A program made the translations under genes and the position numbers. This document shows, in pieces, positions 53,892-62,571 of a stretch of DNA of 64,000 nucleotides (the first letter of the stretch is position 1; each line of letters opens with the position of its first letter). Source of the DNA: G020354785 sp964461435 (GTDB lineage Bacteria; Bacteroidota; Bacteroidia; Bacteroidales; UBA10428); assembly GCA_964461435.1 (NCBI GenBank), contig CAYWUI010000014.1, positions 3,778 through 67,777 on the forward strand, written 5' to 3'. The notes below the pieces were generated by a model. It made no database searches. It was not told where the DNA came from and saw nothing but the letters and a program-made list of their open reading frames with translations.

Positions 53892-54887
53892 ATGAACAAC
53901 TCATCAAAAATTGCCGTATTGGGCGGGGGAAGCTGGGGGACAGCAATAGTAAAGCTGCTTCTGCACAATACTGATGAACTTAACTGGTATGTCAGAGACC
54001 AGGAAAACATAGATTTTATTAAAAAACATCATCATAATCCCAAATACCTGAGTTCGGTGGAGATTGATGTCAGGAAAATAAAATTCTTCAGTAATATCTC
54101 CGAAGCGATCAGCCAGTCCGATATACTGATATTTGCCATTCCCTCGCCTTTTCTCAAGGAATCCCTGTCAGATTACAGTAACGGCTTTGAAAATAAATTT
54201 ATTGTCTCGGCCATTAAAGGGATAATACCGGGGGATAATCTTACCATATCGGAATTTTTTAACCGGCAGTATAATGTGCCCTATAAGAATATGGGGATAA
54301 TTTCAGGGCCCTGCCATGCTGAAGAAATAGCCATGGAAAGATTGTCATACCTTACTATTGCCTGTGCAAACCGTGCCAGCGCCGCAGTTATTATAGACAA
54401 ACTGGCCTGCCACTATGTAAAAGTCAAAACGTCCAAGGATATATATGGCACCGAATATGCCGCAGTGCTTAAAAATATCATAGCCATTGCTGCAGGGATA
54501 TGCCATGGATTAGGATACGGCGATAACTTCCAGGCGGTTCTTGTTTCAAATGCGATACAGGAAATCAAGCGATTCCTGGATAAAACATACAAAAGCAAAC
54601 GCAAGGTATTCAGTTCCCCTTATCTTGGAGACCTTATAGTAACAGCATACTCACAGTTCAGCAGGAACCGGACATTCGGTACAATGATTGGAAAAGGTTA
54701 TACGGTCAAGTCAGCACAGCTGGAACTGGGTATGATAGCCGAGGGATACCATGCAACAAGCTGTATAACGGAAATAAATAAGGAGTTTAATGTAAAAATG
54801 CCTATAATAAAAGCCGCTTATAATATACTATATGAAAAAATAGCTCCCGCAATTGAAATACAATTGCTTACTAATAAACTGAAATAA
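53892..54887 (+). CDS. gpsA: Glycerol-3-phosphate dehydrogenase [NAD(P)+]
   Basis: Reduces dihydroxyacetone phosphate to sn-glycerol 3-phosphate for phospholipids. The 331 residues show the dinucleotide loop VLGGGSWGTAIVKLL at the start, FAIPSPFLKESL, SAIKGI, the ISGPCHAEEIA motif (usually GPSHAEEV) and the catalytic Lys in AAVLKNIIAIAAGICHGL near residue 195. Followed 10 bases later by pgi and preceded by a candidate promoter, so these are probably one unit with the ACP-hydrolase-like gene. Confidence 0.95.
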   Translation: MNNSSKIAVLGGGSWGTAIVKLLLHNTDELNWYVRDQENIDFIKKHHHNPKYLSSVEIDVRKIKFFSNISEAISQSDILIFAIPSPFLKESLSDYSNGFENKFIVSAIKGIIPGDNLTISEFFNRQYNVPYKNMGIISGPCHAEEIAMERLSYLTIACANRASAAVIIDKLACHYVKVKTSKDIYGTEYAAVLKNIIAIAAGICHGLGYGDNFQAVLVSNAIQEIKRFLDKTYKSKRKVFSSPYLGDLIVTAYSQFSRNRTFGTMIGKGYTVKSAQLELGMIAEGYHATSCITEINKEFNVKMPIIKAAYNILYEKIAPAIEIQLLTNKLK

Positions 54888-54897
54888 TACCAAAAAG

Positions 54898-56205
54898 ATG
54901 GAAAGCCTGAAATTAAGTATTGACAATGTTTTCAAATTTATTCCAAAGGATTCGGTTTTTGAGCTCAAAGATAAAGCACCGGGCATAATTAAATCCTTAT
55001 ATGAAAGGACAGGTATGGGAAACGATTTTTTGGGCTGGGTAAAATTACCTTCCCTGATAAGTGAAGAAGATATAAGGGAAATAGACACGGTGACTGCCGA
55101 CATAATAGGGAATAATGTCGAGTTCTTTGTAGTTATTGGCATAGGTGGTTCCTACCTGGGAACAAAAGCTGTATATGACGCGTTATCGAATAATTTCATA
55201 CAGCGCGCAAAATCACACAATTACCCCTTGCTTTTATTTGCAGGGCATAATTTAGGGGAAGACTACCTGTCGGAATTGCTGGAGATCCTTGATAACAGAA
55301 AATATGCCCTTGCAGTTATCTCAAAATCAGGTACTACCCTGGAGCCGGCAATCGGATTCAGGATACTGAGGGAGCATTTAATAAAACATGCAGGGGAAGC
55401 AAAAGCAAAAGATTTAATAATTGCCATTACCGATCCCGTAAAAGGAACACTCAGGGCAATGGTCGGCAAAACAATAGGCAAATCATTTGCAATTCCGCCT
55501 GACATAGGGGGAAGGTATTCCGTATTTACAAATGTGGGGCTTGTCCCCCTTGCTATTGCCGGATTTGATATCCGGTCATTTGTCAGCGGAGCAAGAGACA
55601 TGCAGAAGCTTACAGGTCCGGATACCCCGTTTGAGGAAAATCCCGCAGCAATATATGCTGCTACCAGGTACAGTCTCAACAGGATAAACAAAAAAATAGA
55701 GATACTGGCAAACTTTGAGAACAGGCTTCACTACCTGGCCGAATGGTGGAAACAACTGTATGCTGAAAGCGAAGGTAAGGTAGGCAAAGGGATATACCCC
55801 ACAAGCGTCGATTTTACTACCGACCTCCACTCTATGGGTCAATATATCCAGGAGGGGGAAAGAAGCATCTTTGAAACCGTAATATCTGTCAAGAGAACAA
55901 AACGTAAGCTTGCCATCCCTGCAGAAAAAGCAAATTCGGACAATCTTAACTATCTTGCCGGCAGACGCATTGACGAGGTAAACAAAATGGCAGAGAAGGG
56001 GACAATAAAAGCACATGTTGACGGGGGCGTACCCAATATCCGTATCGAACTTCCGGAGCTTAATGAGTATTACCTGGGCCAGTTAATGTACTTCTTCGAG
56101 ATAGCCTGCGGAACAAGCGGCTACCTGCTTGAAATAAATCCGTTCAACCAGCCCGGGGTAGAGGAGTACAAAAAAAATATGTTCGCACTTCTTGGAAAGC
56201 CATAA
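54898..56205 (+). CDS. pgi: Glucose-6-phosphate isomerase
   Basis: Interconverts glucose 6-phosphate and fructose 6-phosphate. The 435 residues are the short bacterial type. Seen: VVIGIGGSYLGTKAVYDAL (near 80), VISKSGTTLEPAIGF (near 140, phosphate-binding Ser/Thr), GGRYSVFTNVGLVPLA, AEWWKQLYAESEGK with the catalytic Glu region, and the late His in TTDLHSMGQYIQEG. Complete and ordinary. Confidence 0.96.
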   Translation: MESLKLSIDNVFKFIPKDSVFELKDKAPGIIKSLYERTGMGNDFLGWVKLPSLISEEDIREIDTVTADIIGNNVEFFVVIGIGGSYLGTKAVYDALSNNFIQRAKSHNYPLLLFAGHNLGEDYLSELLEILDNRKYALAVISKSGTTLEPAIGFRILREHLIKHAGEAKAKDLIIAITDPVKGTLRAMVGKTIGKSFAIPPDIGGRYSVFTNVGLVPLAIAGFDIRSFVSGARDMQKLTGPDTPFEENPAAIYAATRYSLNRINKKIEILANFENRLHYLAEWWKQLYAESEGKVGKGIYPTSVDFTTDLHSMGQYIQEGERSIFETVISVKRTKRKLAIPAEKANSDNLNYLAGRRIDEVNKMAEKGTIKAHVDGGVPNIRIELPELNEYYLGQLMYFFEIACGTSGYLLEINPFNQPGVEEYKKNMFALLGKP

Positions 56206-56228
56206 AAAAGTAAATGGTAAATTAGTAA

Positions 56229-56846
56229 ATGAACTATCTGGCACATGTGTTTCTTTCAGGTGACAATGAAGAAATTGTTATTGGCAATTTTATAGGTGAT
56301 TATGTTAAAGGGATAAATTTCAGGAAATACTCAGACCCAATAAAAAAAGGTATTCTCCTGCACAGGGATATTGATGTATTTACTGACAGAAATAAGATTG
56401 TCAGAAAAAGCAAGTCGCTTCTGCAAAATAAATACGGAAAATATGCAGGTATCATCATTGATATCTTCTACGACCATTTCCTGGCGAAAAACTGGGATAA
56501 GTTTTCTTCATTACCGCTTAAAAATTTTACTGAAAATATTCATAAAATACTTAAAAAGTACTTTGAGATCCTTCCCGAAAAGGTAAAACAGTTTGTCCCA
56601 TCGTTTATCGGTAATAACTGGATCAAATATTATCAATCTGTGAGTGGTATTGAGAAGGTATTGAAAAGAATGTCGAGTATAACAACCTTGCCTGATGAAA
56701 CATCCTATGCCATTAATATACTTAAAAACGATTACCGCGAACTGGAATGTGATTTTATGAATTATTTTCCCGAGTTAACCGGATATGTTGCCGGCAAGTA
56801 CGATATTATCTTAGATATGCCATCCTCGAAGCATCAAGCCTTATAA
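56229..56846 (+). CDS. ACP phosphodiesterase-like protein (DUF479/AcpH)
   Basis: A 205-residue HD-like hydrolase. MNYLAHVFLSGDNEEIVIGN and FIGDYVKG hold the first His/Asp ligands; KKGILLHRDIDVFTDRN the next; IIDIFYDHFLAKNWDKFS the third. These match AcpH, which removes phosphopantetheine from acyl carrier protein. Some relatives act on other substrates, so the symbol is withheld. Its 3' end runs 41 bases into the convergent rodA. Confidence 0.85.
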   Translation: MNYLAHVFLSGDNEEIVIGNFIGDYVKGINFRKYSDPIKKGILLHRDIDVFTDRNKIVRKSKSLLQNKYGKYAGIIIDIFYDHFLAKNWDKFSSLPLKNFTENIHKILKKYFEILPEKVKQFVPSFIGNNWIKYYQSVSGIEKVLKRMSSITTLPDETSYAINILKNDYRELECDFMNYFPELTGYVAGKYDIILDMPSSKHQAL

Positions 56847-58230
56847 GGATAAATAGCATAATTGAGAATGCAAGTATTGAAGAACCGCCATAACTCAGAA
56901 ATGGCAGAGGTATGCCAATGACCGGTGATAAACCTATGGTCATGGCAATATTTATTGCAAAATGTGCAAAAATTATCGCCGCAACACTATATCCGTATAT
57001 TCTGCTGAATGGTGATCTCTGCCTTTCGGCCAGGATTATTATTCTTAATAAAAGGAGAGCAAATAAAATAATCACTATTGTAGTCCCGATAAATCCCCAC
57101 TCTTCTCCTACCGTGCAAAATATAAAATCAGTACTCTGCTCAGGCACAAAGTCCAGTTTGGTCTGTGTACCTTTAAGAAATCCCATGCCTTTAAATCCTC
57201 CCGAGCCTATAGCTATTTTTGACTGGTTGACATTATATCCATATCCCCGGGGATCAATTTCCTTACCCAGCAAAATATTTACCCGTTTTTGCTGATGAGG
57301 TTTAAGTACATTATGAAAAACATAATCCACCGAATATGTAAAAGCAATGAAGCTAAAAAGCATAAGCAATATAAAAATTACATTCCTGATTTTATATCTG
57401 AGTGCAAGGATTAAACTTACTAATGATGATATTACCAGTGAAGCAAGCAAAATCAAATATTCACTTAATCCGTAATTAAAATATATAGTCAGAAATTTAA
57501 TTATAAAATAGATACCCAGCAGCAATATAACAGTAATTATGTTATGCTTAATTCTCTTATTTACAGCCACATAAACAACCTGGGCCAGTGTTATTAGTCC
57601 GATTACTATAAAAAGTTTAGGAATTATCAGGGATGCAATAAACAGGGCAACTATAACTACCCCCAGGATAAGGATCCACCCGGGCAGTCCCTCACGAAAA
57701 AAGACAACAAAGAAGAAACAAAAAATAATTGACGTACCCCAGTCAGGCTGCAAAAAGATTAATACCGCCGGCACTACAATAAAAACGCAAAGCATAAAAA
57801 TTGATTTAAAGCTTTTAATCTTCACATTATAAGTGCTCAGATACCTTGCTATGGCCAGGGCAGCAGCAATTTTTGCAAATTCCGACGGCTGTAAATTAAG
57901 TCCGAATATGTTAAGCCATGACTTTGATCCGTGTGTCAGGGTACCGAAAACAAGAACAACGATCAATAAAAATATTACTCCTCCATATATAACATATGCA
58001 AAGAAAGGGTAGAATTTATAATCAAGAATAAATAAAACAGTTATTGACAGAAATGACAATAAAATCCAGATAAGCTGCTTGCCATACTCCTGGTGAAAGT
58101 CAAATATTGTCTTAAATTTTTCATTGTAGTTTACGGCAAAGATATTCATCCACCCGAATATGACTAGTATCAGGTATAAGGATATTGTTATCCAGTCAAT
58201 ACTTTCAAATATGTTAACCCTGCGTGTCAA
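56806..58230 (-). CDS. rodA: Rod-shape-determining SEDS glycosyltransferase RodA
   Basis: Peptidoglycan polymerase of the elongation complex. The 474 residues have about ten to twelve membrane helices. Seen: LQPSEFAKIAAALAIARYLS with the essential Glu, FLQPDWGTSIIFC, and AIGSGGFKGMGFLKGTQTK followed by FVPEQSTDFIFCTVGEEWGF. It is longer than E. coli RodA (370) because of extra helices between about 185 and 295, a Bacteroidota feature. Overlaps PBP2 by 4 bases, its catalytic partner. Confidence 0.95.
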   Translation of the reverse strand: MTRRVNIFESIDWITISLYLILVIFGWMNIFAVNYNEKFKTIFDFHQEYGKQLIWILLSFLSITVLFILDYKFYPFFAYVIYGGVIFLLIVVLVFGTLTHGSKSWLNIFGLNLQPSEFAKIAAALAIARYLSTYNVKIKSFKSIFMLCVFIVVPAVLIFLQPDWGTSIIFCFFFVVFFREGLPGWILILGVVIVALFIASLIIPKLFIVIGLITLAQVVYVAVNKRIKHNIITVILLLGIYFIIKFLTIYFNYGLSEYLILLASLVISSLVSLILALRYKIRNVIFILLMLFSFIAFTYSVDYVFHNVLKPHQQKRVNILLGKEIDPRGYGYNVNQSKIAIGSGGFKGMGFLKGTQTKLDFVPEQSTDFIFCTVGEEWGFIGTTIVIILFALLLLRIIILAERQRSPFSRIYGYSVAAIIFAHFAINIAMTIGLSPVIGIPLPFLSYGGSSILAFSIMLFILIRLDASRMAYLR

Positions 58231-60047
58231 TTTTTACCGAGCAGTCTTTGATTTAACATTCGCTGTTCGATCCATTTCCTGTTTAAGGATATGGTATCAG
58301 TAAGGTATTTCTCAATCATGAGGCTTGCAATGGGTGCTGCAAAGCTTGCTCCCCATTTTCCGTGTTCAACATAGACGGCTATGGCAATCTTAGGATCATC
58401 CTTGGGTGCAAAAGCAGTGAACACCGAATGATCCTCCCCTTGTGGATTTTCTGCCGTTCCTGTCTTGCCGCAGACAATAATATCCTGTAATTTTGCAATA
58501 CGTGCCGTGCTGCCAGGACCCCCGTTAACTGCCAGCTCCATCCCTTCGACAATTATCCCGATGTTGGCTGAGTCAATGCTGCAATAGTGCCTTTGAGTGA
58601 AACGGTGGTTTATTGTATCTATTCCCTCTATACTCTTCACTACATGCGGAATATAATAATACCCCCTGTTGGCAATCGTTGCCGACATGTTTGCCAGCTG
58701 AAGAGGTGTAATAAGCACCTCACCCTGGCCTATAGCCAGGGATATTACGGTCAGTGCTTTCCATCCACCCTCGCCATAGTATCTGTCAAAGTATGAGCTT
58801 GGAGGCAAGAATCCCCGGAGCTCATTGGAGAAATCCGAGTTCAGGGTATGTCCGAAGCCGAAAGACATAACGTGTTTACGCCAGTTATTATATGCATCGG
58901 CCACATTGTTGTACTTCTTATCTTCAAGTATCCTCCTGTAAACATTGCAGAAATATGCATTGCACGAATGCTGTATGGACTGGGGCAAATTCAGCGGCGA
59001 AGGATGATTATGACATCCGACATGAATTCCCCCGGCATAATATCCGAGATCACAATAAAATTTTGTATCATATGTAATGACGCCCTCCTGGAGACCAATC
59101 ATGGCGTTCATTGGCTTAAAAGTTGAACCCGGAGGATAATTTGCCATTAATGCCCTGTTAAACAGGGGCTGAAGGGTATCGTTCTCCAGTTTAATATAGT
59201 TTGATGAACGCTGACGGCCAACAAGCAGGGAAGGGTCATAGGAGGGGGAAGATATCAATGCCAGCACCTCACCTGTCGATGGTTCTATGGCTACAATGCT
59301 GCCCGAATAGTTCTTCATAAGTTTTTCTCCATATTCCTGCAATTTTGCATCTATAGTACATACAATATTACTCCCTACCTCGGCATCCTCATCAAACCTG
59401 CCCCCCTGGTATTCGCCTTTAATGCGGCTGTGTACATCCACGAGGTATACTTTCTGTCCTTTTTTACCACGAAGGTATTGTTCATATGATTGCTCTATTC
59501 CGCTTATCCCGATATAATCACCAAGACTGTAATAACTGCTTTTTTCAATAATATCCTCATCCACTTCTCCCACATACCCCAGTACATGAGAAGCTATTTC
59601 CTTTTTGTACTTTCTTAATGTTCTGGACCTGACGTAGAAACCCGGGAATTTATATAATTTTTCCTGGAATAATGCATAAGTTTCAGGCGCTATCTGTTTT
59701 ATAAAGGGATCTCTCCGGTGCTTATATGACCTTTTTATACCTTCTCTTAATCTTGGGATATCTATGTTTAATATTTTACATAATTCAGTACTGTCAAAAC
59801 TCTTTAATTCATAGGGAGCAATCATCAAATCATATGCAGGCTGATTATAGACAAGCCATTCTCCTTTCCTGTCGAATATAAGGCCCCTGGCAGGATATTG
59901 AATTTCTATACGCTTTGAATTATTCTCAGCTGATAGCTTATAGGAAGTATTAATAACCTGAAGAAAAAAAAGCCTTATAATAAATATTGATGCAACAGCA
60001 ATAAAAATGACATTAATAACATATTTTCTGACTGCAAACTGATCCAT
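58227..60047 (-). CDS. mrdA: Penicillin-binding protein 2 (elongation transpeptidase)
   Basis: Cross-links peptidoglycan with RodA. The 606 residues carry one N-terminal membrane span (VINVIFIAVASIFIIRLFF), the dimerisation/pedestal domain with YPARGLIFDRKGEWLVYN, and the transpeptidase domain: SxxK in PPGSTFKPMNA (near 307), SxN in QHSCNAYFC, and KTG in VCGKTGTAENPQ (near 525). The nucleophile Ser and KTG are intact. Fully typical. Confidence 0.95.
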   Translation of the reverse strand: MDQFAVRKYVINVIFIAVASIFIIRLFFLQVINTSYKLSAENNSKRIEIQYPARGLIFDRKGEWLVYNQPAYDLMIAPYELKSFDSTELCKILNIDIPRLREGIKRSYKHRRDPFIKQIAPETYALFQEKLYKFPGFYVRSRTLRKYKKEIASHVLGYVGEVDEDIIEKSSYYSLGDYIGISGIEQSYEQYLRGKKGQKVYLVDVHSRIKGEYQGGRFDEDAEVGSNIVCTIDAKLQEYGEKLMKNYSGSIVAIEPSTGEVLALISSPSYDPSLLVGRQRSSNYIKLENDTLQPLFNRALMANYPPGSTFKPMNAMIGLQEGVITYDTKFYCDLGYYAGGIHVGCHNHPSPLNLPQSIQHSCNAYFCNVYRRILEDKKYNNVADAYNNWRKHVMSFGFGHTLNSDFSNELRGFLPPSSYFDRYYGEGGWKALTVISLAIGQGEVLITPLQLANMSATIANRGYYYIPHVVKSIEGIDTINHRFTQRHYCSIDSANIGIIVEGMELAVNGGPGSTARIAKLQDIIVCGKTGTAENPQGEDHSVFTAFAPKDDPKIAIAVYVEHGKWGASFAAPIASLMIEKYLTDTISLNRKWIEQRMLNQRLLGKN

Positions 60048-60050
60048 CGT

Positions 60051-60557
60051 TTAACGCCGGTAAATAAAAAACTGACTTAAAACAATAAATATTAAAGACA
60101 TCACTGTACTAAGAATGACTCTGAAAAAAGTACTGAAAAAATTTCCAAACCTGAAAATTTCAATATAAAATAGTACAAAATGATGAGCAAAGATTAGAAT
60201 AAGTGCATACCTGGTAAACCAGTTAACCCCGTAATAAAAAATTCTGGGGAATGTTCCCGATTCGTACCCCTCACGCGGCGAAATAAGATTTAAAACAAAA
60301 GGCCTCAGGAACGCCATAAAAACTGTTGCAGCAGTGTGCATCCCCGGCGTATCTGAAAATATATCCATAATAAAGCCCAACAAAAAGGCCGTGATGAGAA
60401 GCAGCCACTTTGGGGTTTCAAAAGGGAGTAAAAGGATAAACAATACATATATGTAGGGATTGATATATCCCGAGAACTGAATGCTGTTGAATATAAGTAG
60501 CTGCGCAGCTATCAGTATTACAAAACGGGCTATATTTCTTGGTAATAAATTAATCAC
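60051..60557 (-). CDS. mreD: Rod-shape-determining protein MreD
   Basis: A 168-residue membrane protein with five to six hydrophobic helices: FVILIAAQLLIFNSIQF, PYIYVLFILLLPFETPKWLL, LITAFLLGFIMDIFSDTPGM (the conserved helix with Asp), TVFMAFLRPFVLNLI and a C-terminal VILSTVMSLIFIVLSQFFIY. Overlaps mreC by 8 bases and is 3 bases from PBP2. Identity rests on the helices and the position. Confidence 0.92.
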   Translation of the reverse strand: MINLLPRNIARFVILIAAQLLIFNSIQFSGYINPYIYVLFILLLPFETPKWLLLITAFLLGFIMDIFSDTPGMHTAATVFMAFLRPFVLNLISPREGYESGTFPRIFYYGVNWFTRYALILIFAHHFVLFYIEIFRFGNFFSTFFRVILSTVMSLIFIVLSQFFIYRR

Positions 60558-61377
60558 CTTCGACAGATTTTTCCAGTTCTATTTGTTCCTGCCTGAAAAA
60601 GTTTTTCACTACCTGTACATTTGTCAGGTTCTTGAAATCCGTTGCCAGGTCGACAGTTAACTCATAATAATTGCCTCCCTTGAGCTTATAATCGGAGGTT
60701 ATCCCTATCATACAATTTTCGGGAAATATTGCCGAGTAGCCGCTTGTCACTATTGTATCCCCAATCAATATCTCAACATGATGGGGAATGTCCGTAAGGA
60801 TTGCCTCCGAATGTCCCTTCCCTGTCCACGAAAGCGGTCCGAAGTAACCATTTCTCTTGATCTTTGCATTAACCATAAAGTAACGGTTTAACAAAGAGAT
60901 AACTGACGAATAATTATCCGTTACATTTTTAATAATGCCAACTATCCCGTCATTTGACAGTACCGCCATGTCGGGTTCAATCCCGTAATTTCTTCCCCGG
61001 TTTAAAGTAATATAATTATACTGTTTGTTAGTAGAATTATTAATTACTTTGGCATCAATATATACATATCTATGCTCATAAACAGAATCATTCACTTTAA
61101 AAGATTCGGGTGATGATATCCTGTATGAGCTCTTTAGCAAATTATATAATTTGTTATTTTCCTCTACAAGTTTTCTATTCTCCTCCCGAAGAGACAAATA
61201 TTCCCTGACATTCAAAATTGCCCTTGATAACCCTCCTTTGACAGAATATGTGAAGTTTATAAATTTCGATTTATGGAACGTATTAAATTGAATCAACAGG
61301 ACAAAAGCAACTATTTCAAGAATGACAAAAAGAATTGTAAAATGGTATCTTACTATAAATTTTAGCAGGTTCCTCAT
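60550..61377 (-). CDS. mreC: Rod-shape-determining protein MreC
   Basis: Periplasmic scaffold linking MreB to PBP2. The 275 residues show one N-terminal span (FTILFVILEIVAFVLLIQF), a coiled coil (NVREYLSLREENRKLVEENN), and the beta-rich head: YITLNRGRNYGIEPDMAVLS, GIVGIIKNVTDNYSSVISLL and GDTIVTSGYSAIFPENCMIG. All match the MreC fold. Follows mreB after 20 bases. Confidence 0.95.
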   Translation of the reverse strand: MRNLLKFIVRYHFTILFVILEIVAFVLLIQFNTFHKSKFINFTYSVKGGLSRAILNVREYLSLREENRKLVEENNKLYNLLKSSYRISSPESFKVNDSVYEHRYVYIDAKVINNSTNKQYNYITLNRGRNYGIEPDMAVLSNDGIVGIIKNVTDNYSSVISLLNRYFMVNAKIKRNGYFGPLSWTGKGHSEAILTDIPHHVEILIGDTIVTSGYSAIFPENCMIGITSDYKLKGGNYYELTVDLATDFKNLTNVQVVKNFFRQEQIELEKSVEGD

Positions 61378-61397
61378 TCTGAATATTAATATTCCTT

Positions 61398-62420
61398 TTA
61401 TCTCATAAGGAATGAAAATTTATCGACATTCTTAAGGGCAATACCTGTACCACGGGCCACAGCATGCATCGTATCTTCAGCAAGATGAAAAGGAATATTT
61501 ATTTTATCAGTTAATCTTTTGGGTATTCCCCGTAACAGAGAGCCTCCTCCTGCAAGATAAATGCCTTTTGCCACAATATCGGCATACAATTCAGGAGGCG
61601 TTTGCTCAAGAACAGAGAGAATTGCTGTTTCAACCTTTGACAATGATTTATCAAGGCAGTGTGCAATTTCCTGGTATGAAATAGGAATTTCTATAGGCAT
61701 TGCCGTCATTAAATTGGGGCCTCTGACATTATAGTCAGGCGGAGGATTATCAATATCGGGCAATGAAGAGCCGACATTTATTTTTATCTCTTCAGCAGTT
61801 CTTTCACCTATCTTTATATTATGCTGGTGTCTCATATAAGCCTGTATATCGGCAGTAAATACGTCACCTGCAATTCTTATTGACTGGTTGCAGACTATGC
61901 CTCCCAGTGCGATTACCGCTATTTCTGTTGTTCCCCCGCCGATGTCAACCACCATATTCCCTTCAGGGGCGGTAACATCAAGCCCTATACCTATGGCTGC
62001 AGCCATAGGTTCATAAATCATGTAAACATCGCGGCCGCCGGCGTGCTCAGAAGAGTCACGCACAGCACGAATTTCCACTTCCGTACTACCCGACGGTATA
62101 CATACTACCATTCGAAGTGAAGGGGTAATAAACCTGTTCTTCGGATTTATCATCTTAATCATGCCCCTGATCATAAGCTCTGCTGCATTAAAATCGGCTA
62201 TTACGCCATCCCGTAAGGGGCGAATAGTTTTAATATTTTCATGAGTTTTGCCATGCATTTGTCTCGCTACTTCACCAATAGCAATTAGTTTTCCGCTGTT
62301 ATTATCAATGGCAACAATTGACGGCTGATCAACAACAACCTTATCATTATGTATTATAATGGTGTTTGCTGTACCCAGATCTATGGCCAGCTCCTGTGTT
62401 AAAAAAGAAAACAGACCCAT
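61398..62420 (-). CDS. mreB: Rod-shape-determining actin-like protein MreB
   Basis: Actin-like filament on the inner membrane that organises side-wall synthesis. The 340 residues show phosphate loop 1 IDLGTANTIIIH, MVVDIGGGTTEIAVIALGG (loop 2), and the adenosine motif YLAGGGSLLRGIPKRL near the end. The hydrophobic LFSFLTQELAID start is the membrane-binding end. First gene of mreB-mreC-mreD-PBP2-rodA. Confidence 0.97.
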   Translation of the reverse strand: MGLFSFLTQELAIDLGTANTIIIHNDKVVVDQPSIVAIDNNSGKLIAIGEVARQMHGKTHENIKTIRPLRDGVIADFNAAELMIRGMIKMINPKNRFITPSLRMVVCIPSGSTEVEIRAVRDSSEHAGGRDVYMIYEPMAAAIGIGLDVTAPEGNMVVDIGGGTTEIAVIALGGIVCNQSIRIAGDVFTADIQAYMRHQHNIKIGERTAEEIKINVGSSLPDIDNPPPDYNVRGPNLMTAMPIEIPISYQEIAHCLDKSLSKVETAILSVLEQTPPELYADIVAKGIYLAGGGSLLRGIPKRLTDKINIPFHLAEDTMHAVARGTGIALKNVDKFSFLMR

Positions 62421-62526
62421 ATTATAGCACTATTATTAAAATCTTTGTTAAAGTTAATTTATTTTATTAATGAAATAATATAACAGGCAGATAAAGTAAT
62501 TAATTTAAATAAAAATTTTAAGCAGG

Positions 62527-62534
62527 CAAAAATA
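62527..62534 (-). promoter_or_regulatory. Candidate promoter -7 element for the mre operon
   Basis: On the minus strand TATTTTTG, matching TAnnTTTG, 106 bases before mreB and just beyond the purH stop codon. No good -33 box is seen, so support is modest. Confidence 0.3.
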
Positions 62535-62571
62535 TAAAATATCCGGTCTTGCATAAAAACATGCCTTTATA

